Below, in pieces: positions 52,722 through 61,427 of a stretch of 64,000 bases of DNA. The notes beneath the pieces are model-generated. The model was not told the DNA's origin and did not search any database. It was given only the letters and a program-made list of their open reading frames with translations. A program made the position numbers and the translations under genes. How positions within the stretch are numbered: the first letter of the stretch is position 1; every line of letters starts with the position of its first letter. Origin of the DNA: JACMLD01 sp963705285. GTDB lineage: Bacteria > Bacteroidota > Bacteroidia > Chitinophagales > Chitinophagaceae. The stretch covers positions 5,828,001 to 5,892,000 of the forward strand of contig OY970066.1 in NCBI GenBank assembly GCA_963705285.1, written 5' to 3'.

Positions 52722-53885
52722 ATGATAGCATCTCTTCTTAACTGGCGGACCGGGTTGGCGCTGGTAGCCATTGTTATTGTAAGCAGTTCCGTTTTTTACA
52801 GTCAGTACCTGGCCAAAAAAATCATTAAAGAAGAAAGGTTGCGGGTAGAACAATGGGTGGAAGCAGAAAAAATGCTGGTAAGCGATACCACCGGCATCAG
52901 CACTAAATTGGTTACACTGATCATTCCGGAAAATAAAACCATTCCTATTATTGTTACCAATGAAAAAGGACAAATTATTACTTCAGCCAACCTGGACTCT
53001 GCAAAACTGGCTACCGATACGGGTTATGTACGTGCCCAGCTGCAACAGTTCCGCCAACAGAATACGCCCATAGAATGGATCAACCCACTGGATTCATCGG
53101 CGCGCGATTATTACTATTACGGACATACGAAATTGCTGAACGAAGTACAATATTTTCCGCTGATACAATTGTTTATTGTTGCGCTCTTTATCATCATCAC
53201 CATCATTACCATTACCACCCGCAATAAATCCACCCAAAACCAGGTGTGGGCCGGGATGGCCAAAGAGACCGCGCACCAACTGGGCACGCCCATCTCTTCC
53301 CTAGAGGGCTGGGTGGAAATGCTGAAAGAAAACCCCGCCAACGACAGCATCACCGTGGAACTAAAAAAAGATGTAGACCGATTGAAACTGGTGTCTGACC
53401 GTTTTGGCAAAATTGGCAGCAAGCCCCAACTGGAACCAAATAACCTGGTGGCAGAAATTGATAAAATGGTGGAGTACATCCGCAAGCGGGCTACCGGCAA
53501 AGTACAATTTACGTTTAACCATGATGGTATGGCGGTAATAGAAGCCGCTATATCACCGCCATTGTTTGATTGGGTGATAGAAAACCTGCTTAAAAACGCA
53601 CTGGATGCCATGGATGGCAAGGGCGCTATTACCATCGATTTAAAAGAAAACCCCAAAGACATTTATATAGATGTTACCGATACCGGCAAAGGCATCAGCG
53701 CCGCCAATATCAATAATGTGTTCAAGCCCGGTTTTACCACCAAAAAACGCGGCTGGGGATTGGGCCTCAGCCTCTCGAAACGCATCGTAGAACAATTTCA
53801 TAACGGCAAACTGTATGTAAAACAAAGCGAGCCCGGCAAAGGCACCACGTTCAGGATTGTATTGGGGAGGTTGGAGGTTAGTTGA
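52722..53885 (+). CDS. Membrane sensor histidine kinase (orphan)
   Basis: 387 residues. Two membrane helices (about 9-29 and 145-165) enclose an extracytoplasmic sensor domain. HisKA has the histidine in ETAHQLGTPISSLEGW, and HATPase_c has LLKNALDAMDG, TDTGKGI and WGLGLSLSKR. It should be a membrane sensor kinase, but no response regulator lies next to it. The 5' leader is made of the heptanucleotide repeat. Confidence 0.92.
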   Translation: MIASLLNWRTGLALVAIVIVSSSVFYSQYLAKKIIKEERLRVEQWVEAEKMLVSDTTGISTKLVTLIIPENKTIPIIVTNEKGQIITSANLDSAKLATDTGYVRAQLQQFRQQNTPIEWINPLDSSARDYYYYGHTKLLNEVQYFPLIQLFIVALFIIITIITITTRNKSTQNQVWAGMAKETAHQLGTPISSLEGWVEMLKENPANDSITVELKKDVDRLKLVSDRFGKIGSKPQLEPNNLVAEIDKMVEYIRKRATGKVQFTFNHDGMAVIEAAISPPLFDWVIENLLKNALDAMDGKGAITIDLKENPKDIYIDVTDTGKGISAANINNVFKPGFTTKKRGWGLGLSLSKRIVEQFHNGKLYVKQSEPGKGTTFRIVLGRLEVS

Positions 53886-54235
53886 TTGGTTGATCAGTAG
53901 ATTAGTTGATTAGTAAGGGCAGGTTGATCGGTTGATTAGTTGATTAGTAAATAACCGAAGTCTTGATCCCCTGGGTGATAGCAAAACGCAGAGCAAGACT
54001 TCGGTTATTTATTCCCCCCTCTCCTTCGGAGAGGGGCCGGGGGTGAGGTCTTTACCCGGTCTGACCTTCGGTACCGACCAGAAACAACAACCGGTCTGAC
54101 CTTCGGTGCCGACCATATTTTTTCGAAGCGGCTCCCCTCTCCTTTGGAGAGGGGCCGGGGGTGAGGTCTACCGGTCTGACCTTGGGTACCGACCAGACCA
54201 GTCAACCAATCAGCCGATCAACTGATCAACAAAAT
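53886..54235. repeat. Composite palindromic-repeat patch
   Basis: The left end (from about 53886) has repeated TTGATTAGTTGATTAG-like runs; the right end (54196-54232) has their reverse-complement form (CAACCAATCAGCCGATCAAC). In between are two 35-nt copies of CCCCTCTCC-x3-GGAGAGGGG-CCGGGGGTGAGGTC (54016-54050 and 54134-54168, one mismatch) and three copies of CCGGTCTGACCTTCGGTACC-like palindromes (54056-54082, 54091-54115, 54171-54197). I see no open frame of a transposase. Confidence 0.75.
53948..54011 (+). terminator. 18-bp perfect inverted repeat after the histidine kinase
   Basis: TAAATAACCGAAGTCTTG (53948-53965) pairs with CAAGACTTCGGTTATTTA (53994-54011), with a 28-nt loop and a T-rich continuation. 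It could end the kinase transcript or belong to the repeat patch. Confidence 0.5.
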
Positions 54236-54255
54236 TCCCTAGATTTGCAGCCCCT

Positions 54256-54339
54256 GCGGAGGTGGCGAAATTGGTAGACGCACTACTTTGAGGTGGTAGC
54301 GGTCGAAAGACTGTGGGAGTTCGAATCTCCTCTTCCGCA
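54256..54339 (+). tRNA. tRNA-Leu (anticodon GAG)
   Basis: 84 nt. Acceptor stem GCGGAGG with CTTCCGC, anticodon stem CTACT/GGTAG around TTGAGGT (anticodon GAG), long variable arm and T-loop AGTTCGAATCT. CCA is not encoded. Confidence 0.95.
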
Positions 54340-54343
54340 CAGC

Positions 54344-54380
54344 AAGGGCAGCCCTAAAAAGGCTGCCCTTCTTATTTTAT
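54344..54380 (+). terminator. Intrinsic terminator of tRNA-Leu(GAG)
   Basis: AAGGGCAGCC (54344-54353) pairs perfectly with GGCTGCCCTT (54361-54370) around CTAAAAA, followed by CTTATTTTAT. Confidence 0.85.
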
Positions 54381-54504
54381 CCTGGTTTTACTTAACAAAA
54401 CCATAACCGTTTCAGGCTGCTCCGCTTTTTTCTTATGGCGTTATTTATGCATACTTGCGTAACTTTACAGCCGTGTTTAACTTCATCAGCATCCGGTACA
54501 AATC

Positions 54505-55143
54505 ATGAGCGAACACCTTAACAAAGACGAAAATGTGCTCTCAGATATTCTGTCTGCAGCGCGTACTTTGTTTGAAAAACAGGGTCTCAAAAAAACTACG
54601 ATGGATGATATTGCGTCGCGCATTGGTAAATGTAAAGGCGCGCTCTACTACTATTTCGCCAGCAAAGACGAAATTTTTGAAGCCGTGGTACACCAGGAAA
54701 TGACAGAATTCTTTAAACAGGTGGGCCATGAAATCAATGCCGCTTACGGTGCCAAAGACAAACTGATTGCCTACTGCAGAACCCGGTTAAAAAAAATAAG
54801 CGAACTCAGCAACCTCAATGAAGTGCTGAAAAAAGATCTGCTTGACTTTGCCGGTAAAATGGAAACCATCAAAAAGAAATACGATACCCTGCAGGTGGCC
54901 CTGGTAAAAGACATCATCATAGAAGGAATAAAAAAGTGCGAGTTCAAAAAGATGGACAAAGAATACATTGATTCACTCTCCTGCCTTATCGTAAGTTCTT
55001 TCAAAGGGCTTGAAATGCCACTCAATGTAGACACCCAAAATGCCAGCATCAATAAAAGGGCAGAATTTATTGTAAACGTAATGGTAGATGGCATTGGCTG
55101 TCACCAGCAGATAGCCATCCCTGAAATGGTATCGTTTAACTAG
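54505..55143 (+). CDS. TetR family transcriptional regulator
   Basis: 212 residues. The N-terminal helix-turn-helix reads ILSAARTLFEKQGLKKTTMDDIASRIGKCKGALYYYFASKDEIF, the classic TetR pattern. The C-terminal part is helical and ligand-specific. It overlaps the PAP2-type gene's stop by 8 nt on the opposite strand. It could control the lipid operon or an efflux gene; the sequence does not decide. Confidence 0.9.
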   Translation: MSEHLNKDENVLSDILSAARTLFEKQGLKKTTMDDIASRIGKCKGALYYYFASKDEIFEAVVHQEMTEFFKQVGHEINAAYGAKDKLIAYCRTRLKKISELSNLNEVLKKDLLDFAGKMETIKKKYDTLQVALVKDIIIEGIKKCEFKKMDKEYIDSLSCLIVSSFKGLEMPLNVDTQNASINKRAEFIVNVMVDGIGCHQQIAIPEMVSFN

Positions 55144-56059
55144 CTGTCTCCGCTGTGGCTGTTGCCACCCTTTCCGGAAAAAACTTCTTTTGAATAACAC
55201 TGAACAAAGCAATACCGGCAACGGCACATACAATGCCGGCCAGCACATCCAGTATATAATGATGATTGGTATACACCGCGGCAAACCAGATACCGCACAT
55301 TACGGTACCAAATACAATGCTCATCCACCCTACCTTATTCTTTAACGCATAATAAAATACAATGATGGGGTACGATGAATGCAGCGAAGGCATGGCGGCA
55401 AAAACGTTTGACCCCTTTGCGTACAAACTTTTAAAAATGCCGGCGTGTACCAGGGCATCAAACCTCGCCAGCCCAGCTGTGTTACCGGGTGTATTGGCAT
55501 TGAACACAAAACCGTATTCCGTTACATACCATGGCGGTGCCGCGGGGTAACTGTAATACACCACAAAGCCCAGCAGGTTAACCAGCAAAAAGGTAAAAGC
55601 AAAATAGTAGAACTGGCGCAGCCTGGTATAATACAGGTAGAAGCCAAACATCAGCGGAACCGGTATCCAGCACAAATAAAAAATACCGGCCATGGCATCC
55701 AGCCATGTATGCTGGTGCAGTTGCCAGTACTCGTTAGGGGTAATCACTTTTCCGGCTGCGGTAGTAATTCCGAAAATTGATTTCTCTGCGTTGTAAATAC
55801 TTTCAATGTGCACGGCATGGTAGCGATAATTGGGAAAGGCCTTCATGTAATCAAATATGATCCAGTACACCACAAATACAGAAAATGCGGTTACAAAATT
55901 GCGGGTGGCCACAGAGGCAAAAAACAACACGTTGCACAGTATAACCAGAAACAATTGTTCTGGCCGGAAGCCTATCAGCAACCACGAAACCAGCATGTAC
56001 GCCGCCGAGATGGCGCCCATCGTAAGTATCAGCCGGGTGGTAAATAATCTCGGTGGCAT
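55136..56059 (-). CDS. PAP2-type phosphotransferase, candidate inositol-phosphorylceramide synthase
   Basis: 307 residues with about six membrane helices. The PAP2-like active site is visible as AAMPSLHSSYP (SLHS) and HHYILDVLAG (H-x3-LD). This layout is shared by the Aur1/IPC-synthase branch of the PAP2 fold. With the phosphatidylinositol-type synthase and serine palmitoyltransferase upstream, transfer of phosphoinositol onto ceramide is the best guess. It is the last gene of the lipid operon. Confidence 0.75.
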   Translation of the reverse strand: MPPRLFTTRLILTMGAISAAYMLVSWLLIGFRPEQLFLVILCNVLFFASVATRNFVTAFSVFVVYWIIFDYMKAFPNYRYHAVHIESIYNAEKSIFGITTAAGKVITPNEYWQLHQHTWLDAMAGIFYLCWIPVPLMFGFYLYYTRLRQFYYFAFTFLLVNLLGFVVYYSYPAAPPWYVTEYGFVFNANTPGNTAGLARFDALVHAGIFKSLYAKGSNVFAAMPSLHSSYPIIVFYYALKNKVGWMSIVFGTVMCGIWFAAVYTNHHYILDVLAGIVCAVAGIALFSVIQKKFFPERVATATAETAS

Positions 56060-56069
56060 TAACGGCCTG

Positions 56070-56693
56070 TTACTTTTTATTTTTAAAACCTGACTGAAAG
56101 AAAAAATCCCAGAGCTCAGAACTTACGCCATACCCTTTGCTTGAATCAGAATAATGGTGCAGCATGTGGTGCTGTTTGATGCGTTTTAGAATGGGATTTT
56201 TGAAATTGGCGTGATGTATGGCGTAATGCGTCATATCATAAATCAGGTAGCCAATAAGAAAGCCGGCAAAAAAAGCATCCATCAGCTTGACAGGCAACAG
56301 CCACCAAAAGAGCAGATAGAAAAGCACGGCCAGCGGTATGCTTGCAGAGGGCGGCATTACCAGTCGTTTGGCATCGCGGGGGTAATCATGGTGCACTCCA
56401 TGAAAAATAAAATGAAGGCGCAACCCCCATTTAGATTTGGGTACAAAATGAAAAATATAACGATGCAGCACGTACTCGGTAATTGTCCAGATAAAAATGC
56501 CAGCCATCAGGTATAAAAAAAACTGGCCGACGGTATTGTGCACCACGCCAAAAGAACGGTATATGAAAAAAGCAATGACCGGTATGTAAATAAACAACGG
56601 AACCGTATAATGTACTTTGGATAAGCTTTCCATCAACCCGTTGCGGAACATGCGTATGGAAGAAGAATCGTTGCTTATATAATTTTTGGGCAT
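56070..56693 (-). CDS. Fatty acid hydroxylase / sterol desaturase family protein
   Basis: 207 residues with four membrane helices and the di-iron histidine motifs HRYIFH, HGVHHDYP, HYAIHH and HHMLHHY. This family (e.g. fatty acid 2-hydroxylase) hydroxylates acyl chains of sphingolipids. It lies 10 nt from the PAP2-type gene and 5 nt from the CDP-alcohol transferase gene, so it is part of the lipid operon. A hydroxylated ceramide is the probable product (inference). Confidence 0.9.
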   Translation of the reverse strand: MPKNYISNDSSSIRMFRNGLMESLSKVHYTVPLFIYIPVIAFFIYRSFGVVHNTVGQFFLYLMAGIFIWTITEYVLHRYIFHFVPKSKWGLRLHFIFHGVHHDYPRDAKRLVMPPSASIPLAVLFYLLFWWLLPVKLMDAFFAGFLIGYLIYDMTHYAIHHANFKNPILKRIKQHHMLHHYSDSSKGYGVSSELWDFFFQSGFKNKK

Positions 56694-56698
56694 ACTGA

Positions 56699-57988
56699 TT
56701 AAATTTTCAAACGGTCTGTTACTTCCTTGCCATTGGCCGGGTCTACGCCCTTTATTTCTACATACTCCACTTTTGGCGACCAGAAAGAACCTCCGTTTAT
56801 TTTTATAAAAATCCTGTTCAGCACCACTGTTCTGGAATTAACGGTGGTGTAAATACGGTATTTATTATCTACGGCCGATTTTTGCAGGTACAACGGGTAT
56901 TTTTTATACGAAACAAAATGTATTTCATACCCGCCCTTGTTATCAGCCGTGGCTTTTACACCGTAGGCAAAAGTACGTTGTATATAAGAAAGTTCCTGCC
57001 GTTGCCCCTGATCTGAATATCTTATCCAGTAAACGTGCACGGGGTTCTCCATATCCAGCATGCCGTTTTTCATGTTCAGATCGTACATAATCGTGTTCTT
57101 GTTAGAGGTACGCTGTAAATAAAACAACTGATTGCTGTTGCCCGGCGGCACCGGAAACGTATCCATAATAGACTTTCCGCCGTTGGCAGCACCTTGTGCA
57201 TTGGCCTGGGTTGAACCGGCAGATAAAATACCTGCCAGCACCATTACAAGGGCGGCCGCGGCGGGCGTAGCCTTGCGCATGCGATCTTTTTTGTCTTTAT
57301 CGTCCAGCGCCTTTTTTGCATCTCTCAGGCGCCTGATAGCGGTAATATTGGTAAGTACCGCCATAATACTAAGCGGAATTGTAAAAATAGACATGGTTTC
57401 AAAAATATGAAACGGCAATCCGGTGATGTACAGCTTATAATCGCCCCCAATAAAATGCGAAGCAATACCGCAGGCCAGGGCCGTAATGCCCACCATCACT
57501 ACCCTTTCGGGCCGCTGCATAAGGCCGCCTTTGAGGGGAACGCCCAGCCCTTCTGCACGTGCGCGGGTATAACTTACCATCATGGAACCTATCAGTGCTA
57601 TAAAACCAACCAGCGAACTGAGGAAGTAATGATGCGCCACCAGGTAGTAACAGATACCGAGGAACATGATCATTTCGCTATACCTGTCCAGCACAGAATC
57701 ATACATGGCGCCAAAAGAAGAAGCCATGTTACCCAGGCGGGCCACCTGGCCGTCAAGCATATCAAAAAGACCCGCAAAAAGTATGAGTGCACCCGCCCAA
57801 CCCACATAAGAAAGATCTGGCCGGTTGGTGGTTTCTGCACCCCTGATGAAAATGATGGCTACGCCAATGTTTAATATAAGGCCAATAGTGGTAACCCCAT
57901 TGGGCGTAAGGCCCAATTTTATAAGCACCCGTACAAACGGGTTGATGACTTTGTATATGATTTGTTGAAGCTTGTCCCGTAAGCTCAT
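56699..57988 (-). CDS. CDP-alcohol phosphatidyltransferase fused to DUF4833
   Basis: 429 residues from the ATG at 57986-57988 (MSLRDKLQQ). Residues 1-210 are a CDP-alcohol phosphatidyltransferase with DMLDGQVARLG...DSVLDRYSE (D-x2-DG-x2-AR-x8-G-x3-D-x3-D). Residues about 255-429 are DUF4833 preceded by a short helix (about 245-262). A phosphatidylinositol(-phosphate) synthase role is inferred from the operon. The fusion puts an exported-type DUF4833 domain next to the synthase. Confidence 0.85.
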   Translation of the reverse strand: MSLRDKLQQIIYKVINPFVRVLIKLGLTPNGVTTIGLILNIGVAIIFIRGAETTNRPDLSYVGWAGALILFAGLFDMLDGQVARLGNMASSFGAMYDSVLDRYSEMIMFLGICYYLVAHHYFLSSLVGFIALIGSMMVSYTRARAEGLGVPLKGGLMQRPERVVMVGITALACGIASHFIGGDYKLYITGLPFHIFETMSIFTIPLSIMAVLTNITAIRRLRDAKKALDDKDKKDRMRKATPAAAALVMVLAGILSAGSTQANAQGAANGGKSIMDTFPVPPGNSNQLFYLQRTSNKNTIMYDLNMKNGMLDMENPVHVYWIRYSDQGQRQELSYIQRTFAYGVKATADNKGGYEIHFVSYKKYPLYLQKSAVDNKYRIYTTVNSRTVVLNRIFIKINGGSFWSPKVEYVEIKGVDPANGKEVTDRLKI

Positions 57989-57998
57989 AGCAGCAAAA

Positions 57999-60551
57999 TT
58001 AAAAATCAAATTTAATTCTTCCCCTGATTCCCCACTTGGGTACATTGGGATGATCAAGATAACTGAGCCTTTTTACCACATCTACCCGCAACAGCTTAAA
58101 GATATTGGCCACACCCGCACTCAGTTCTATATACGGCCCGGAAAGGCTGAAAGTAGACGTTTGACCGTCTGTAACGGGGAATTTGAGTTGATCGGCGGTT
58201 CTGTCGGGGTTGTTTTCATCGCGTATACCGCCCATTAAAAACTTACCCGTAATCACCTCGCGCCATTTCAATTTCTTTATCAGCGGAACCTTATTGAAAA
58301 TAAACCCGTTGAAATAATGATCCACATTCACAGAGGCGTATCTATCGCTCACAAACTCCAAAAAGTTCATGAGGTTGTAGCTGTTGAGCTGGTACGTATA
58401 TGTTTGGTTGGCACGATGGATAGACAACAATGGAAAAGGTACTTTGCCAAACAGGTAACCGCCTTCCATAGAAATATCTGTATACCCTAACTGGGATAAG
58501 TAAAACCGTTTGCTCGCGTTGAGGTTTAAGCTTTGGTAATTGTATTCGCCACCAAACAAACCTTTCACACCGGCTATATAACGCAGGCGGAAGATGGGGT
58601 ACTTATTAATGATGGGTATACGGTATAACTTACCCTGGTAAAACTGTTCATTGGGCGCCCAGCGCAACTCAAGCGATACTTCGCCGGTGGTAATGTCTGG
58701 TATGTTAGATGATGTGCCGTTATCTACCTTGGTGTACACAAATTCTTTGCCCGCAGGTGCCTGTTTCCAGTATTTAAGGCCGAGGTTGTAAGAGAAATGG
58801 TTATTAAATTCGCGCACGTAGTCTACACGAAAGATATCGTTGTACAACCATTTGTTGTTATCGCCGCGCTTAAACGAAAGCAGGAAGTTGTCTTCCTGTA
58901 CAAACTGCAGTTCCTGCCCTGGTATTTTTGTATCTCGCTGAAAAGATGCGCGCACATAATTGAGCGGAAAAGCATAAATGGTTTTGTTATTGAGCGAATA
59001 GGTACCGCTCACAAAATATTTCCATTTCTCATCTTTAAAACCATATGCCGCATACGCCTCTGTATAAAAGCGATTGCTCATTTTGGGGGTGGTTCTTCCG
59101 CCAAAACGCAGCCTGAAACCTTCTACCGGGTTGAAGCTATAGAATGTACTTACGGGGCCAATTTCTGCCGGACCTAAAGATTTATACCCCGCCAGGAAGA
59201 GCGTTATGATATCTAGCGTTCTTTTAAACGACGGCATTCTTTTGAGGCTGTCTATATTGGCATATACTTTAGATTCTGAGCGGGTGAGCGAATCATGCCT
59301 GCCGGTACCCCAGTATTCTTCGCTTTTTGCAAGTGCATCGGCAGCTACTTCCAGGCGCGGACCGGCAAAAATGGAATCGGGTATTTCATTATCGGTTTCA
59401 AAATCTTTATATGACACCGTGCGTTCGCCTACAAAGCCGCCGCCTTTTTTGGAAAGCCCGAAATCTGCAATGATATCGCTCTTGGAAACATGGTAACGGC
59501 CGTTTGAACCTTTTTCAAAATCCTGCGCAATCTTCAGTTCGCGCACAAAATTGATATTGGCATATTTACTCACCAGTATATTCAGTTTCTGAATGGCATA
59601 TTTTCCATCGAGCGTAATAAACAAGGTTCCCCTCAACAACAGATCGTTGGGGTTGCGCGGAGAAAAATACATGCGAATGAGTTTTTCACCATTTACTTCT
59701 ACCGTATCTTTTATAAAATACATGTAGAACGTGGGGCCCATATCCGCCAGCGGACTTAAAAACTGGTTGGTAAGCAAAGAAAGATTGTTGTTATAAATAT
59801 CCACATCTTCATACAAACGGTTGAGGTAAGTGCTTACTCCCTTGCTATCTATAAACTCGCCAAAATCTACTTTCTTTTGAGCAATGATAACAGTTTTGTT
59901 GCGCTCAGGTTTTTTCTGGTAATAGTTCCTGGAAATGGTTTCTTCCAGGTAAACGGGTGAAACTGATTTACCTTCCAGCTTCATGGTATCGCCATTGTCA
60001 AAAACAAAACCGAATTTTTTGGTAAAGCGGTTCTTCTTCAGTTTTTCTGCCAACCCGCTCAGCGACACCTGCAGTTTTTCATATTTTTCGTATGAAGCAG
60101 AATTGTATCCCTCTAAACGGTTTTCAGATTTGTGTTCAATTACTTTTCTGATCAGCTCTACGGAAGGATTGTTCTTATTGCTATACTTCAGCTTCTTTTT
60201 GGTGACCACCACATTGCTGAGTTCATTGTACAGGGGTTTGATGTTTACGCTGATCTCCAGCAGGCCTGTATCCTGTGTAATGGGGATGCGCAGTTTTTTG
60301 TAACCAACAATAGAGAATTCGATGTAGGTAACCGCCCTGTCTGACTGTAAAAAATAAGCGCCGGCAGAATCTGTTCTGATGCCTTTCGCATTTTTAAAAT
60401 AAACGCTTACATTAGAAACGGGTAAACCTGTTGAAGAATCTTTTACTATGCCGGTAACAGTGAGGCCCTGTGCTTGTGTGATGCTACAGACCGCCAGCAT
60501 GATGATGAATAATGCCCATCCTTTTAAACTTTTTCCAATTTTCGGTAACAT
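57999..60551 (-). CDS. DUF5686/carboxypeptidase-like regulatory domain outer-membrane protein
   Basis: 850 residues. A signal peptide (about 1-28) precedes a carboxypeptidase-like regulatory domain (LTVTGIVKDSSTGLPVSNVSVYF, about 29-110), then DUF5686 and a C-terminal beta-barrel-like part ending in F (KIKFDF). Function unknown in this family. It is inside the lipid operon, 8 nt downstream of the GtrA gene, so a role in moving or sensing envelope lipids is possible but unproven. Confidence 0.85.
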   Translation of the reverse strand: MLPKIGKSLKGWALFIIMLAVCSITQAQGLTVTGIVKDSSTGLPVSNVSVYFKNAKGIRTDSAGAYFLQSDRAVTYIEFSIVGYKKLRIPITQDTGLLEISVNIKPLYNELSNVVVTKKKLKYSNKNNPSVELIRKVIEHKSENRLEGYNSASYEKYEKLQVSLSGLAEKLKKNRFTKKFGFVFDNGDTMKLEGKSVSPVYLEETISRNYYQKKPERNKTVIIAQKKVDFGEFIDSKGVSTYLNRLYEDVDIYNNNLSLLTNQFLSPLADMGPTFYMYFIKDTVEVNGEKLIRMYFSPRNPNDLLLRGTLFITLDGKYAIQKLNILVSKYANINFVRELKIAQDFEKGSNGRYHVSKSDIIADFGLSKKGGGFVGERTVSYKDFETDNEIPDSIFAGPRLEVAADALAKSEEYWGTGRHDSLTRSESKVYANIDSLKRMPSFKRTLDIITLFLAGYKSLGPAEIGPVSTFYSFNPVEGFRLRFGGRTTPKMSNRFYTEAYAAYGFKDEKWKYFVSGTYSLNNKTIYAFPLNYVRASFQRDTKIPGQELQFVQEDNFLLSFKRGDNNKWLYNDIFRVDYVREFNNHFSYNLGLKYWKQAPAGKEFVYTKVDNGTSSNIPDITTGEVSLELRWAPNEQFYQGKLYRIPIINKYPIFRLRYIAGVKGLFGGEYNYQSLNLNASKRFYLSQLGYTDISMEGGYLFGKVPFPLLSIHRANQTYTYQLNSYNLMNFLEFVSDRYASVNVDHYFNGFIFNKVPLIKKLKWREVITGKFLMGGIRDENNPDRTADQLKFPVTDGQTSTFSLSGPYIELSAGVANIFKLLRVDVVKRLSYLDHPNVPKWGIRGRIKFDF

Positions 60552-60559
60552 TGCTATTT

Positions 60560-60940
60560 CTATTTAAAAACAAATCTCTTTTGTAAAGTATAATTGTAGG
60601 TAACCCCTATTGTGATGCCTACCAGCAACCTGGCTACTACAAAGTTTATGGTGGTAAAGTAGGTTACAAGGTACATACCGAAACTATTTAGCAGAATACT
60701 GCCCACCCACACCAGCACATACCGCATGGCCTGAATGTGCCTCCTTTTCTGGCCTTCGTTGAACACCCATTTTCGGCTTATGACAAAATTTACAATACCG
60801 CCGGCAATGGCGCCTGCCGCCGTTGCTATTGATACCAGTAATGGTGTTTCGGCGGTTAGCTTTACCAACATTGCATACACCACAAAATCTGCCAACGAAC
60901 CAATAATGGATGCCGCCTGCGCCTTCAAAAAAGTAACCAT
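60560..60940 (-). CDS. GtrA family membrane protein
   Basis: 126 residues from the ATG at 60938-60940 (MVTFLKAQAASIIGSLADF); the longer frame starting at 61027 overlaps the PgpA gene by 85 nt. Four membrane helices and the GtrA signature (FVISRKWVFNEG and NYTLQKRFVF) are present. GtrA proteins help flip polyprenyl-linked sugars. In this cluster it may flip a lipid intermediate. Confidence 0.88.
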   Translation of the reverse strand: MVTFLKAQAASIIGSLADFVVYAMLVKLTAETPLLVSIATAAGAIAGGIVNFVISRKWVFNEGQKRRHIQAMRYVLVWVGSILLNSFGMYLVTYFTTINFVVARLLVGITIGVTYNYTLQKRFVFK

Positions 60941-60942
60941 AC

Positions 60943-61392
60943 CTATATCAAATTTGTAACCACTACCAGCTGTACCAGCAAATTGGCGCAAATACCTGCC
61001 GCCACATCGTCGGCCATGACACCCCACCCCCCCGGCAATTTTTCTGCTGCCCTGATATAGAGCGGTTTAACAATATCAAAAAACCTAAATGCTGCCAGCC
61101 CAATAATGGCAAATTGCCACTGGTGCGGCACAAACAACAACGTGCAGCTCATACCAGCCACTTCGTCTATTACAATCTTATTGCTGTCTTTGCCCCAAAT
61201 GGCCTCCAACCTGTCAGAAACCCACACGCCCAACACCACGGTAATGATAAAAAAAACAACCTGTACGGGAGTATTGATAATGGGTTGACGAACGAGCAGC
61301 CACAATATTGTAAAACAGGCCGCAGCAATGGTGCCCCCGCCCTTTATATTTCCGATGCCGCCACAGCTGGCAATCATTTTACTGGCAATCAT
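60943..61392 (-). CDS. Phosphatidylglycerophosphatase A-like protein
   Basis: 149 residues. Motifs of the PgpA family are visible: GIGNIKGGGTIA at the N-terminus, IDEVAGM and FRFFDIVKPLYI then GGWGVMADDVAAG. The usual G-x-G-x2-P-x-APGT reads GIGNIKGGGT, so the proline is lost. It dephosphorylates PGP in most bacteria; next to a phosphatidylinositol-type synthase it may act on phosphatidylinositol phosphate instead (inference). Confidence 0.85.
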   Translation of the reverse strand: MIASKMIASCGGIGNIKGGGTIAAACFTILWLLVRQPIINTPVQVVFFIITVVLGVWVSDRLEAIWGKDSNKIVIDEVAGMSCTLLFVPHQWQFAIIGLAAFRFFDIVKPLYIRAAEKLPGGWGVMADDVAAGICANLLVQLVVVTNLI

Positions 61393-61427
61393 ACAGTAGC
61401 AGCCGGGCTAGTTTTTTTGTGATTAAA

